In this document: in pieces, positions 44,507 through 55,634 of the stretch
Layout: every line of letters starts with the position of its first letter
How positions within the stretch are numbered: position 1 is the first letter of the stretch
The notes under the pieces: model-generated
Told to the model about the DNA's origin: nothing
Databases searched by the model: none
Seen by the model: the letters and a program-made list of their open reading frames with translations, nothing else
From: Deroplatys truncata
Lineage: Eukaryota; Arthropoda; Insecta; Mantodea; Mantidae
DNA: 64,000 nt
Direction: 5' to 3'
Assembly: GCA_030765065.1 (NCBI GenBank)
Contig: CM060978.1
Span: 53,472,421 to 53,536,420 of the forward strand
Program-made: the position numbers and the translations under genes

Positions 44507-45575
44507 TACTTTCCCTATTACGTATAGTAACCAGGGAAAGTATTGCATTACACTCAAAAATTCGGTACCAAGATTTCACGGAAATGTATGTTTTGAGAAT
44601 TTTTGGAAACAAACTTGGTATTTGAGTTTAGTAACTTCCAAGGTTTTCAAGAAAATCCACCCTCCCCAACTACCCTTTACATGGAACATGCTTAGGAAAT
44701 TGATTTTATAAAAAATGGCTCTAATGATTTTGATTAAAATACCATATATGAAATATATTTACATTAAAAATAAAATGTACATCTGAATTTTCTGAGTACA
44801 GCCTTTGAAGTCCTTTTCATTCGGAAGGAATATTGTATAAACTTTCGTAACTGGTAAACATTACGTGTCAGGCGAAAACATACCATACAAAAAATTTATC
44901 TCTTTAAAGCACACAATTTACTTAAAATAAGGCTTTTTGTAGCATAATCCGTTTCTGAGATAGCCGTTTTTAAAGGTTCGAAATTTTTTTAGTTTCATTT
45001 ATAACTCGCCTTTAACTGCATAGGCCTTTCGGCGGCCTTTCCTTTGAAACTTATTGCCAATTGTGCTAACTCGTGTAACTCTTGTGGTTGGGTTTTCTTG
45101 CACATTGGTTTTTAATCATTAGATCATACACACATTCACACTCTCATTCATACTTCCAGACTCTGGGCAGGATAGAGAAAAATTCCCACCCCCAGCCAGC
45201 AATCGAACCTGGGACGCCTCGCACAGTAGGCAGGTGCTCTACCGACTGAGCTACGGGGCCAGCCGGTTCGAATTCTTCAATTCTTGTCACTCTTTTTAAG
45301 ATCCCATCGTTTTTCAATTGTTTCTCACGATTGCATGGAAACAGTATGAAGCTGTAAGGCTAGCATGTAGCGTCCAGTTCTTAAACATTTGACTATTGCT
45401 ATTCCCTTTGTATCTATAACGAAATGTGTAATGTAGCTATTTCTGCAAAGGTTTATTTGGATTAATATATAGTATATAGAAAAATAAACTTTAGTAAGAA
45501 TTGTTTGTATACCCACTAATGATCATAAAGGGTTGAGAAAGTCATGTGAATGTATCACATCAATTTTTAAAGGTG
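44507..45575 (+). repeat. Old HINE-A split by SINE-K
   Basis: 44507-44974 and 45273-45575 are one plus-strand old HINE-A (TACTTTCCCTATTACGTATA to ATGTATCACATCAAT). The microsatellite region and CAGCATAACTC block are deleted. Confidence 0.75.
44983..45264 (-). mobile_element. SINE-K, full copy with GGTTCGAA target duplication
   Basis: Minus strand: tRNA-like head GGCCCCGTAGCTCAGTCGG, GTAGAGCACC, B box AGGTTCGATTGC. A body follows, then a pyrimidine run at the left that is the A-rich tail in its own orientation. Duplication at 44975-44982 and 45265-45272. The anticodon stem is mispaired, so it is not a functional tRNA gene. Confidence 0.85.
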
Positions 45576-45739
45576 CCATTCCTGTAAACTTTATTTGGAT
45601 TAACATGAAGTAGATAGAAAAACTTAAATGTTAATGATATTTACAAGAACAGGAAAAGACAGATAAACTAACAACAAAAAATCACACAAACAAAACAGAA
45701 GAAGAGAAAAACGTGTCCACAAACACACGCTTTTGTTAT

Positions 45740-46042
45740 CCACTACCCTCCCCCTCCCACCCTTGACCCTCTTCCATACACTCGGATCTGAGCTGCATAA
45801 CCTTTTGTACAAATGTACCAATTGCTTTCCCCTCCTCCTTCCCAAACAGCTAGGTTCAACAAGCTAACCCTCTCTTTGAGTTAACAGAGGCACCTGTCAG
45901 ATACTTTCTCCTAACTGTTCTGTCTTAGTGCAATGCGCCAGAATATGAATCCAAGTTTCTTCCTCTCTATACCAGGGACAGATTCTTATGCTTTCTTCGT
46001 TAATATTTGATTGCTTGCCATGATCCCAGTCTGACACAGTAA
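45740..46042 (-). pseudogene. Non-LTR retrotransposon ORF2 C-terminal relic (probable)
   Basis: Minus-strand frame with SDWDHGKQSNINEESIRICP and then WYREEETWIHILAHC, resembling the zinc-binding tail after reverse transcriptase in LINE-type retrotransposons (CPxCxxEEExxxHILxxC; the second Cys is Tyr here). After a stop, LFGKEEGKAIGTFVQKVMQL follows in another frame. The reverse transcriptase itself is absent, so this would be a degraded fragment. Confidence 0.45.
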
Positions 46043-46607
46043 AGCGTTTGTAAGAGTATTTTGTGGATAGATAAGAATAAGCGATATGGGGTGGGTAAAT
46101 TAATGTAAATGCTTCACATCAAGACCAAGATGAAACACAGCCGTACTCTATTATGAAAAACGCTTGGTAGGCGGGACGATATCTCTGTTAGATGAAGAAA
46201 CAGAAGACGTCTTATATCCATGTTTCGTGTTGAGGACGAAAAGAACGATCTCTTTGCAAGTAATTTTAGACTCCATCCTTTGACAAGACGTGGTGTTGAA
46301 TATCAAGAACCTGCTTCCTTCTCTCGTGGCCTCAAGATATTTAAACTGATAAATATGTGCCAGAAAACTGGCGTCTTAGGCATATCACCTCATCTCCTTG
46401 CTTCCACAAAAGAAAAGAATTAATAGAAACGGAATGAAATGGGTTGCTAAAGGTTGTGACAATGATAATTTGAAAAAGAGTTTAAATATACACGGTTAAA
46501 CTAAAAGCAAATGTAAAACAGTCTGTTGTGATACATTCCCATAGCTTTCTCTAACCTCTATCTTTGCTAATGGGTAAACAGGTCAGTCTTACTAAAACTT
46601 ATTACTT
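46043..46607. other. Unassigned stretch
   Basis: A 67-codon open frame at 46220-46423 (+) resembles nothing I know. No repeat seen. Confidence 0.35.
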
Positions 46608-47385
46608 TCTCTACTACGTATAGTAAGTAGGGGAAGTATTGTATCCCACCCAAAAATTCGATACCGAGATTTCACCGGAAATACATGTTTTGAGACCCCC
46701 CGAATCCAAAAAAAGCACTTTTGGAAACATGTCCGTGTGTGTGACTGTGTGTCTGTGAACAGCATAACTCAGAAACGAACAGTCGGATAAGCACCAAACT
46801 TGGTATTTAGGTTCAGCATCTTCCAGAGATGCGACACAAAGGTTTTTCAAGAAAATTCCCCCACCCCAGATCACCCTTTACATGAAATATTTCTCGAAAA
46901 TTTTAATTTTCTCAAAAATGACTAACGATTTTGATTAAAACATCATTTGTTTAAGATATTTTCATGACAAATGAAATGTTTATCTCTAATTTTTTGGAAA
47001 TGTCTCCAAAAGTATTCTTCATTGTGAGCGACTTTTGCATAACTGGTAAACCATAAGAGATAGACAAAATTTTACTAAACAAAAAATGTAGATCGCGTTA
47101 AAATACACAATTTATGTCATATATATATTTTTTTGAGTGAACCATCTTAGAGATATTGCTTGTTATTCCCTTAATTTTTCCAATAGTATTCATTGTTTTT
47201 GTCCTGGTAATGAAAAGACAATGGAATACTCCACATAGCAACCAGCTCTTAAAATATTTGACTATCGCTTAAAGCCTAGCAATTCCCCTTGCATCTACAA
47301 GAAAATTAGCAATAAGGTTAACATCTCGATTAACATGAAGCATATGGAGAATAAGCGTTTGTAAAAATAGTTTCTACAAGAGTAA
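46608..47385 (+). repeat. HINE-A, nearly complete
   Basis: From ACTTTCTCTACTACGTATAG to the AATAGTTTCTACAAGAGTAA block. The terminal ~35 bp are replaced by an inverted old copy (tail-to-tail junction at 47385/47386). Confidence 0.8.
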
Positions 47386-48157
47386 CTACTACATTTCATC
47401 AAAATAAACTTTTGCAGAAGTATATCCATTACACATTTCGTTATAGATACAAAGGGAACAGCGAGTCAAATGTTCAAGAACAGGGCGCTAAATGCTGGTC
47501 TTAAAATTCCATACAGTTTCCATGCAATCGCGAGAAACAGCTGAAAATCGACGGTCCTTTAAATGAATGACAAATTATTGAACAAATCGAAGCATTAATA
47601 ATGATATCTCGAAAATGGCTGATACCACAAAAAACTTATTTGAAATAAATTACGTATTTTAAAGAAATTCATATTTTTCAGTTAGTAAGCCTACGTCTAT
47701 CGCTTAAGATTTACCAGTTATGCAAGATTATAAAACAATTGCTTCAGAATAAAGAGGACTTCACAGGATATTTTCAGAAAGTTCAAGATGTAAATTTTAT
47801 TTTCCATGTAGATATCTTTAATGTATGGTATTTTGATAAGAATGTTACAGCCATTTTTAAAATAAAAAAAATTGGAAAATGTTCTATGTAAAGGGAAATT
47901 TTGGGAAGGGGATTTTCTTGAAAATCCTTGTGCTGCACTTTTGGAAAGTACTCAATCTAAATGCCAAGTTTGGTATTTATTCGACTTTTCGTTTTTGAGT
48001 TATGCTATTCACAGAAACACACACACTTTTTCTAAAAATGCTTTATTTTTACTCGCGGGGCCACAAAACATGTGTTTCGGATGCAATCTAGGTATCGAAT
48101 TTCTGGGTGGAATGCAATACCTTCTCTGCCTACTTCGTACGTAGTAAAGAATGTAAA
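47386..48157 (-). repeat. Old HINE-A, nearly complete minus copy
   Basis: From ACTACATTTCATCAAAATAA through CTGGTCTTAAAATTCCATAC to TACGTAGTAAAGAATGTAAA. Short (CA)n at about 48017-48027. Confidence 0.75.
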
Positions 48158-48449
48158 AATCTGATTTGATACATTCACACGACTTTCCCTGCCCTCTATC
48201 GTTTATTACAAGCCATTCCTACTAAAGTTTATTTTTCTGTCTACTACATTTTAATTCAAATAAGCCTTTGCAGAGATAACTACATTACACATTTCGTTAT
48301 AGATACAAAGAGAACAGCGACAATCAAAAGTTTAAGAACTGAACCTATATGCCGGTCTTAAAATTCCGTAAGCTGTAGTAAGAAGTGTTTGTATACCCAC
48401 AAATAAACAGAGGGTAGAAAAAGGCATGTGTATATATCACATCAGATTT
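48158..48449. repeat. MITE-like fold-back made of two HINE-A 3' ends
   Basis: The left ~85 bp (AATCTGATTTGATACATTCA to AAAGTTTATTTTT) is inversely repeated at the right (AAGCTGTAGTAAGAAG to ATATCACATCAGATTTTT). A 290-bp inverted structure built from HINE-A 3' termini results. Confidence 0.65.
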
Positions 48450-48985
48450 TTCTATATACTTCATGTCAATCGAATAAGTGTTTGCAGAAGCCAATTCATT
48501 ACACGTTTATTGTAGGTACAACAGGGATAAAGTAGATTGAAGGCATTGTCATTACTTTAAAACTACATATACTTTGCATCAGGATAAAAAAAAAAGAATA
48601 CTGATTCACCATAGTAGTATTGCAAAATTCATCCTAATAGCAACGTGCATCTCTTAAATCGTTCTACATTTTTGTATAAGGTAATTATTTGTCAATTTTT
48701 ATGGTGTAAAAGTTATGCAAAATTGTATAAAGTTAATTGAGACTGAAAATAATTTAACAGGCTATTCATAGAAAATTCAATTTATAAGTTCTATTAGCCA
48801 ATATCTTAAACATGTTATCAAAATCGTTAGCAAAATAAGAAACGTTTTCATGTCAAAGGTAGTTTGGTGTGGGGGAAATTTTTGTGTTGCTACCATGGAA
48901 GTTTCTGGACTTAAATATCATGTTTGGTATTTAACCGACTTCTGATTTTTGAGATATGTTGTTCGCAGACACGCAGACTCATTTC
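48450..48985 (-). repeat. Old HINE-A, minus copy
   Basis: From the ATACTTCATGTCAATCGA block through TGTTATCAAAATCGTTAG to the GTTCGCAGACACGCAGAC block; the 5' end is lost. Confidence 0.65.
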
Positions 48986-48986
48986 T

Positions 48987-49123
48987 ACTTTCTCTACCAT
49001 GTATAGTAAGTAGGGGAAGTATTGTATTCCACACAAAAATTCAATACCGAAATTTCACCGGAAATATATGTTTTCAGACACTCTGAATAAAAAAAAAGCA
49101 TTTTTGGAAACATGTCTGTGTGT

Positions 49124-49160
<37 letters not shown>

Positions 49161-50337
49161 CAGCATAACTCAGAAACGAACAGTCGGAAAAACACCAAAC
49201 TTGGTATTTAGGTTCAGTATCTTCTAGAGATGCGACACGAAGGTTTTCAAGAAAATCCTCATACCCCAAATTACCCTTTACATGGAACTTTTTTCGAAAA
49301 TTTTAATTTTCTCAAAAATGGCTCTAACGACTTTGATTAAAATATTATATGTTTAAGATAAATGAAGTGTATGTCTCGAATTTTCTGGGAATGTCTCCAA
49401 AAGTATTCTTCATTGTGAACGACTTTTGCATAACTGGTAAACCATAAGAAATAGACAAAATTTTACTACACAAAAAATGTAGATCGCGTTAAAATATTAC
49501 CCTTGCAACTACAAGGAGATTAGCAATAAGATTAACATCTCGATATCTCGATTAACATGAATCATATGGAGAATAAGCGTTTGTAAAAATAGTTTGTACA
49601 AGAGTAGAGAAAGTCATGTGAGTGTAACACCTCAGATTTTTACTTTCTCTACTACGTATAGTAACCAGGGGAAGTATTGTATTCCACCCAAAATTCGATA
49701 CCGAGATTTCACCGGAAATACATGTTTTGAAACCCCCTGGATCCAAAAAGAGCATTTTTGGAAACATGTCCATGAGTGTGTCTCTGTGTGTGTCTGTCTG
49801 TCTGTCTGTCTGTCTGTGAACAGCATAACTCAGAAACGAACAGTCGGATAAACACCAAACTTGGTATTTAGGTTCAGTATCTTCCAGAGATGCGACACGA
49901 AGGTTTTCAAGAAAATCCCCCACCCCAGACTACTCTTTACATGGAACATTTTTCGAAAATTTTAATTTTCTCAAAAATGGCTCTAACGATTTTGATTAAA
50001 ATTACATATGTTTAAGATATGTTGTATACATTTTTTTGTTGAGTGTACCATTTTCTAAATAGTACTTGTTATTCCCTTAAATTTTCCAATACTTATACTT
50101 TTTCTCAAATTCGTTATTCATTTGTTTTTTGTCCTGGTAATGCAAAGAGAATGGAATACTTTACATAGCAACCAGCTCTTAAACGCTTAAAGCCAATTCC
50201 CCTTGCATCTACAAGAAAATTAGCAATAAGATTAACATCTCGTTATCTCGATTAACATGAAGCAAATGGAGAATAAGCGATTGTAAAAATAGGTTGTACA
50301 AGAGTAGAGAAAGTCATGTGAGTGTAACACATCAGAT
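48987..50337 (+). repeat. Two head-to-tail HINE-A copies
   Basis: 48987-49637 (ACTTTCTCTACCATGTATAG to GTAACACCTCAGATTTT) has a deletion near 49495. 49638-50337 (ACTTTCTCTACTACGTATAG to GTAACACATCAGAT) has one near 50022. They are joined with no spacer. Microsatellites: (GT)n 49110-49158 and (TCTG)n at about 49793-49816. Confidence 0.85.
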
Positions 50338-50970
50338 TTTTCTTCTGAAGATGCTCCTTTCTTGGATACAGGACACATGTGACGTAGTTTTATTTTACAA
50401 TAATTTAATAAACTTAATTTTATAAAGTTAGATATTCAGAACAGGTTGATGGAAAGTTCGACACATGGATGGATTCGTCAAAATATCATACTGATGTCCG
50501 GTTACGTTAGTACTGTCTAAAGCACTAGTCAGCATGCATCTCGAGCATTTAAACTTAAAAGTATTATGGCAGCTCGCGCTCTGCTAGACCCGTGTTAACA
50601 GTAATCTGTGACACTCATTTAGCCCAATCTTCAGCTACACCGCAAGTTCGCCGGGACATGGGAATGCCAACCTTCTTCGCACCCTACGTTAACTTGTCCC
50701 TTGCAGCTTTATCGTTGATAGATGTGTTTATAGTAATGTAGAGTAGAACATCAGCTGACTAAATGTTTCTGAAATGATTATTGCAGTGTAGTGTAGTACT
50801 ATAGGTAATTAAACTAAATTTGGAAACGGAATTACACGTCAATAATTTGCCACCGTTCACCACTGCTCCCTCTGACCACTCCACTGCCAAGCTTTGCTCT
50901 TCGCCTGGAAATCTGAACTATATACATCCCCATGCTCTGTTCACAGACAGACAGTCAAACATATCCGCTT
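50338..50970. other. Unassigned stretch
   Basis: No recognisable gene or repeat, and base composition near average. It might belong to host non-coding sequence. Confidence 0.35.
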
Positions 50971-50971
50971 C

Positions 50972-51185
50972 TGTGGAGTGGGGGTAGCGTGTCCGCTTCA
51001 CGTTCAAGAGGTCCAGAGTTCAAATCCTCGCTTAGGGTGAGTTTTCCACCTTATTTGGGGGTTTTTCCCTTATTCTGCGAAGAAGAATGATGAGTATCTC
51101 TAAGTTCTAAAGATCCCAGACTCCTTTGAGCATCATTTCATTCTTCATCTTACCTGCCAGGTTAAAGAACGTTAACTTCAAGCAT
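50972..51185 (+). mobile_element. SINE-R, tRNA-derived SINE
   Basis: tRNA-like head GGAGTGGGGGTAGCGTGTCC with B box GAGTTCAAATCCTCG. The seven-base anticodon-loop position reads TCACGTT, which would be an ACG (Arg-type) anticodon. A non-tRNA body with GGTTAAAGAACGTTAAC follows. No second copy was noticed in the window. Confidence 0.6.
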
Positions 51186-51360
51186 AAAATACAGGTACGT
51201 TTTTTCCAACAAATGTTTTTAGACAGCATGGCCTAAAGTTAGAAATTCTAATACACCAGCTAAAAACTTTAGTACTAGTGCGATAATCTTCAGTGTGACC
51301 AACTTTGGTTTCAAGTACAATCACATGGTAATTACTCTTTGTCTTTACTTGGTTTGTTAG

Positions 51361-51645
51361 ATTTTACTTTTCATTATGTCTTGTTACATGATTAATTTCT
51401 CATGGCGCTCGCACTATCTGTTCACAATACAAATCGTCGTGCTTCAATTTATCGCAATTTGTTGTAGAATTAACCTATACCTTATGCAAAACGTTACTCG
51501 TTTATCTAACCTACATGAAGTTTAAATGACGGAAATTATGAATTCAGAAGAAACTGAAATGGAAGTGAAATTACAGAAGCAACAGAAGAGTAACACTGGA
51601 AGTACTTACCCAAAAATCCAGAAAGCAATGTGGTATAGTATTTAA
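51361..51645 (+). pseudogene. Possible chemoreceptor membrane-segment exon (degenerate)
   Basis: An open frame of 54 codons (51361-51525) reads as a hydrophobic segment, SHYLFTIQIVVLQFIAICC, followed by RINLYLMQNV. This resembles the TM-then-R..N pattern of insect gustatory receptors. A stop at 51523-51525 is followed in frame by a polar stretch (MTEIMNSEETEMEV..), like an intracellular loop, up to 51645. It lies in the right order and strand for the receptor end at 52674-53108, with a HINE-A copy between them. The evidence is weak. Confidence 0.25.
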
Positions 51646-51721
51646 TCGCTTCATTACCTGGTGTGAGGTAAAACATGTTGAGTTTCACTGAAAATGACTG
51701 CTAGCAAATCAATATCTCGCT

Positions 51722-52545
51722 TTTTACTTTCTCTAATACGTAGAGCAAGTAGGGGAAATATTACATTCCACCCAAAAATTCGATACGTGATATTATCGGA
51801 AATACAGGTTTTGAGGTCCTCCCAATCAAAAAGAAATTCATTTTTTGATAAAGGTTGGTGTGTGTCCGTGTGGATGTGTGTCTGTAAACAGTGTAACTCA
51901 AAAACGAAAACTCGGATAAATACCAAAATTGGTGTCTATTTCAGTAACTTTAAAAGATGCAACATTAAGATTTTCAAGAAAATCCCCCACCCTAGACTAC
52001 CTTTACATGGAACATTATCTGAAAATTTTGATTTTCTCAAAAATGGCTCTAACGATTTCGTTTAAGATATATTTATGACAAATAAAATGTATATCATGAA
52101 TTTTCTGGGAATGTCTCCAAAAGTCCTGTTTATTCTGAATCTTTTTGCATAGCTGGTAAACCGTAAGAGATACACAATTTTACTACACAAAAATGTAGAT
52201 CTCGTTAAAACACACAATTTATGTCATATACATTTTTTTTGCCGAGGAACCATTTCCAAGATATTCCTTGTTATTTGTTTAAATTTTCCAATACTTTTAC
52301 TTTTCCTAAAATGTGTTTTTTTATTTTTTTTATGTCCTGGACAGGCAAAGAGAATGGAATGCTCCACATAGCAACCAGCTCTTAAAAGATTTGACTATCG
52401 CTTAAAGTCTACCAAGTCCCCTTGCATCTACAAGAAAATTAGCAATCTCGATTAATATGAAGCCAGTGAAAAATAAGCGTTTGTAAAAATAGCTTGTACA
52501 AGAGTAGAAAAATTCATGTGAGTGCAATATGTCAGATTTTTTAAC
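51722..52545 (+). repeat. HINE-A, complete copy between possible receptor exons
   Basis: From TTTTTACTTTCTCTAATACG to GTGCAATATGTCAGAT. The microsatellite is reduced to GTGTGTCCGTGTGGATGTGT at 51859-51878. If the neighbouring exons are real, this copy sits in an intron. Confidence 0.85.
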
Positions 52546-52673
52546 GTCTTTTCCTCTTGTTTCAAAAACCGCATTCTAAATGTGATCTCTGTTAAACCTC
52601 TTGTACATCATCAAACCTTTTTTGAATTCAAATGTTTACAAGAAAAATATTTTTTAATTTTTGAAAAGATTGG

Positions 52674-53108
52674 ACCAGGGTCATAAATGTGTATCTACAT
52701 GTTGCTTCTTTGCCAAACTTAACCTCTTCAGAACACGTTGATAATAATTACGTGCAAAGTAAATTACTATTAGCGTCACTGTGTAGCAATTTAAAATCAA
52801 ATATTGCTCTATATGTAACATTACATAGCATGTTCACTATTATAGCTCATGAGATCAGATTACGATTAAATAATACAATGGAAATACTACGACTTGATAG
52901 ATTAACTACATTATATAACACCGCATTAATGCATTATTGTACCTTCGGAAATCTGCTCGGTAATTTCTTCATATGTTCTCAGTTTCATATTGTGGTAACC
53001 AAGAAGCCCACGACGTACAGATGTGGCCAATTTTCGTATAACCTAATCAGCTCCCAGGTGGTTATTGCTGTTTACTTTTCGCTTTCAGTCATGTTACAGA
53101 TCCTGTGA
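52674..53108 (+). CDS. Probable insect gustatory-receptor-like C-terminus, two exons
   Basis: Proposed join 52674-52814 and 52983-53108, stop TGA. The intron 52815-52982 (168 bp) is GT..AG with a pyrimidine-rich acceptor (TTCTTCATATGTTCTCAG) and phase 0 at both sides. The spliced frame gives SEHVDNNYVQSKLLLASLC, then KKPTTYRCGQFSYN and a final membrane segment VVIAVYFSLSVMLQI. Insect gustatory receptors end with a KLL helix, then FTACGFFxL(D/N), a last TM and TYhhhhhQF. The 33-residue spacing from KLLL to CG is the one I expect in that family, and their last intron is phase 0. The intron has no stop, so an unspliced 139-codon frame is also open. Key residues differ from the consensus (QI, not QF). 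Upstream exons were not found, apart from a weak candidate at 51361, so it may be a pseudogene. Confidence 0.45.
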   Translation, partial: TRVINVYLHVASLPNLTSSEHVDNNYVQSKLLLASLCSNLKSNIALYVTLHSMFTIIAHEIRLRLNNTMEILRLDRLTTLYNTALMHYCTFGNLLGNFFICSQFHIVVTKKPTTYRCGQFSYNLISSQVVIAVYFSLSVMLQIL

Positions 53109-53370
53109 CGCACTGTAAATAGTCGCATTTCATTGGCAAAAGCCATCAAATCATTGCCAAACCTTTGATCGTTTACAGTAAGTCCTTATTTGCTTTCAAG
53201 ATTTCCAAAACCTTTAAAAGTAGTATTGGAAGCAATTTGACAAGAAAAGTTGTGAAGTGGTGATAACTCTTGGAAAGTTTTTTTTACTCTATTTTATTTA
53301 ACGTCGCTTTAACTCCTTGGTACTATCGCGACGGATCTGTTGGTGGATAACTCTTAGAAAGATATGTGAT
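53109..53370. other. Unassigned sequence before the satellite
   Basis: No repeat or gene recognised. Would include the 3' UTR if the receptor call is right; no close AATAAA is seen. Confidence 0.35.
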
Positions 53371-54490
53371 GGACAGTTAGCCTTTTAGGTCTCATCTCTG
53401 TAAGCACCCGCTCCGTCACATGTCACAGAGACCTTAGCGCAAGCTACCGAATCTTCTGCTTCGTGTCGTGCAGACGGCAATAGGGTGCCGTCCAGTCCAA
53501 CCGCCGCTCCCATGCAAAGGCGGATAGTTAGCCTTCTAGGTCTCATCCCTGTAACCACCTGCTTCATGCCGTGCAGATGGCATTAGAGTGCCGTCCAGTC
53601 TAACTGCCGCCCTCACACAGAAAGGCGGACAGTTAGCCTTCTAGGTCTCATCCCTGTAACCCCTGCTTCATGCCGTGTAGATGGCATTAGGGTGCCGTCC
53701 AGTTTAACCGCCGACCCCATATAAAGGCGGACAGTTAGCCTTCTAGGTCTCATCCCTGTAACCCCTGCTTCATGCCGTGTAGATGGCATAAGGGTGCCGT
53801 CCAGTCCAACCGCCGCCCCCATATAAAGGCGGACAGTTAGCCTTCAAGGTCTCATCTCTGTAACCCCTGCTTCATGCCGTGTAGATGGCATTAGGGTGCC
53901 GTCCAGTTTAACCGTCGACCTCTCACAGAAAGGCGGACAGTTAGCCTTCAAGGTCTCATCCCTGTAACCCCTGCTTCATGCCGTGTAGATGGCATAAGGG
54001 TGCCGTCCAGTCTAACCGCCGCCCCCATACAAAGGCGGACAGTTAGCCTTCAAGGTCTCATCCCTGTAACCCCTGCTTCATGCCGTGTAGATGGCATAAG
54101 GGTGCCGTCCAGTCTAACCGCCGCCCCCATACAAAGGCGGACAGTTAGCCTTCAAGGTCTCATCCCTGTAACCCCTGCTTCATGCTGTGTAGATGACATA
54201 AGGGTGCCGTCCAGTCCAACCGCCGCCCCCATATAAAGGCGGACAGTTAGCCTTCAAGGTCTCATCCCTGTAACCCCTGCTTCATGCCGTACAGATGGCA
54301 TTAGGGTGCCGTCCAGTGCAACCACCGCCCTCACACAGAAAGGCGGACAATTAGCCTTTGTAAAATGCCACCTTGCTTCGTCACCTGCTCACAGAGATCC
54401 CCAACGCATGGCAGCCAGATCTTCTGCTTCGTGCCGTGAGATGGCGTTAGGGCGCCGTCCGGTCTAACTACCTACATTGTCTGCGGATAG
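53371..54490. repeat. Tandem array, 102-103 bp unit
   Basis: GGACAGTTAGCC (or a one-base variant) starts units at 53522, 53627, 53729, 53831, 53934, 54037, 54139, 54241 and 54344, so spacing is 102-105 bp. Inner units are nearly identical; the first (53371) and last (54344-54490) are diverged and longer. Each unit contains GGTCTCATCCCTGTAACCCC and GGGTGCCGTCCAGTC. Because 102 is 34 codons, frames stay open across units on both strands, which I take as a by-product. The array is much GC-richer than the surroundings. Confidence 0.95.
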
Positions 54491-54559
54491 ATGGCATATC
54501 ATTCGCTATTACCACTTTTTTCATTTTACTATTGTTTTAGACTTAAGGTGGAACTTAGG

Positions 54560-54700
54560 GTCGTGGTATTAAATATCCAATCCGGTATTTCCCTTAGCAA
54601 CTGAGGAAAACCACGAAAAAACCTCAGACAGATTGGTCGGCCCACGGGATTAGAACCTGAAACCTCCCGAATGCAGGCCACAGATGGAAAGTCTTGTAAA
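54560..54700 (-). mobile_element. SINE-G fragment
   Basis: Minus strand: GTGGCCTGCATTCGGGAGG, B-box-like GGTTCTAATCCCGTGG and GTTTTTTCGTGGTTTTCC, all typical of SINE-G just after the head. Confidence 0.5.
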
Positions 54701-55320
54701 GCATTGAATTTAGGTAAAATTTGATGATGTACAAGGATTTTAATTTCAGGAATCAACATAATAATATTTATATTTTACAAATTCGAGCGCTGTCTATAAA
54801 ATATAGTGTGTCACACGTGTTAAAAGCTGTATTATATTGCGCATAGGATTGCGAAATAAAACCCCTTGCATGATAATCTGTTATTTTATCCAAAATGGTT
54901 GTGATTATGTTCCCCTAATTTTGTGAATGCATATCAAACACAGCATCATGCAATTTCACAATAATAAGATTAAATTCACCGCAGTCGAGATGTACTGAAG
55001 CTTCCTCGCAGCTTGTCGCGTTCTGGAATACACACAATGACCGCCATTTTCACTTTTAAAGAAGGCGATATAAGTGGTGATAAGGATGGCAGCTGTCGAA
55101 GGCGTCTCATAATCCATCACTTCCAGCACCTGCCCAATGCAATTACCTCCACAAGATGATGGTAACATGATAATATCGATCACACGCTCTCTCGGTGATA
55201 CCTACAGCTTCCAGACTGCGATACGATCCCACTCAACTGATTTGTAGCACCACAGAACCAACAACATGCCAAGTAAAACTATTGTGACTTAAAACACTTT
55301 TTTTATGTGATACATAAACA
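54701..55320. other. Unassigned stretch
   Basis: A 75-codon minus frame (54956-55183) beginning MIDIIMLPSSCGGNC is not recognisable. No repeat seen. Confidence 0.35.
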
Positions 55321-55634
55321 TTACTTTCTCTACACCCTATCGTTTATTAGTGGATATACAAACTATTCCTACTATTGCTGAATGTCGACAGGATTTCAAG
55401 AACGGCCAAGTATTAAAAAATCGACAAATAGTAATAACGGATATCTCGGAAACGGCTTATGCCGCATAACTTATTTTAAGTGAACTGTGCGTTTTAAAGA
55501 GATATACATTCCTTGTGTATTACGTTTACGTTTATCCCTTAACCTTTACCAGTTATACAAGATTATACAAAATTCCTTCCGAATGAAGAAGACTTCACAG
55601 GCTATTCCCAGAAAATTAAAGATATACATTTTTA
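55321..55634 (-). repeat. Old HINE-A, 3' part
   Basis: From ACTTTCTCTACACCCTATCG through GGATATCTCGGAAACGGC to CCCAGAAAATTAAAGATATA. Next copy follows directly. Confidence 0.75.

Noticed and set aside
53371-54490. CRISPR-like array or repeat protein gene
   Set aside because: The unit is contiguous at about 102 bp without spacers. Open frames exist on both strands as a by-product of a unit length divisible by three. This is a eukaryotic minisatellite.
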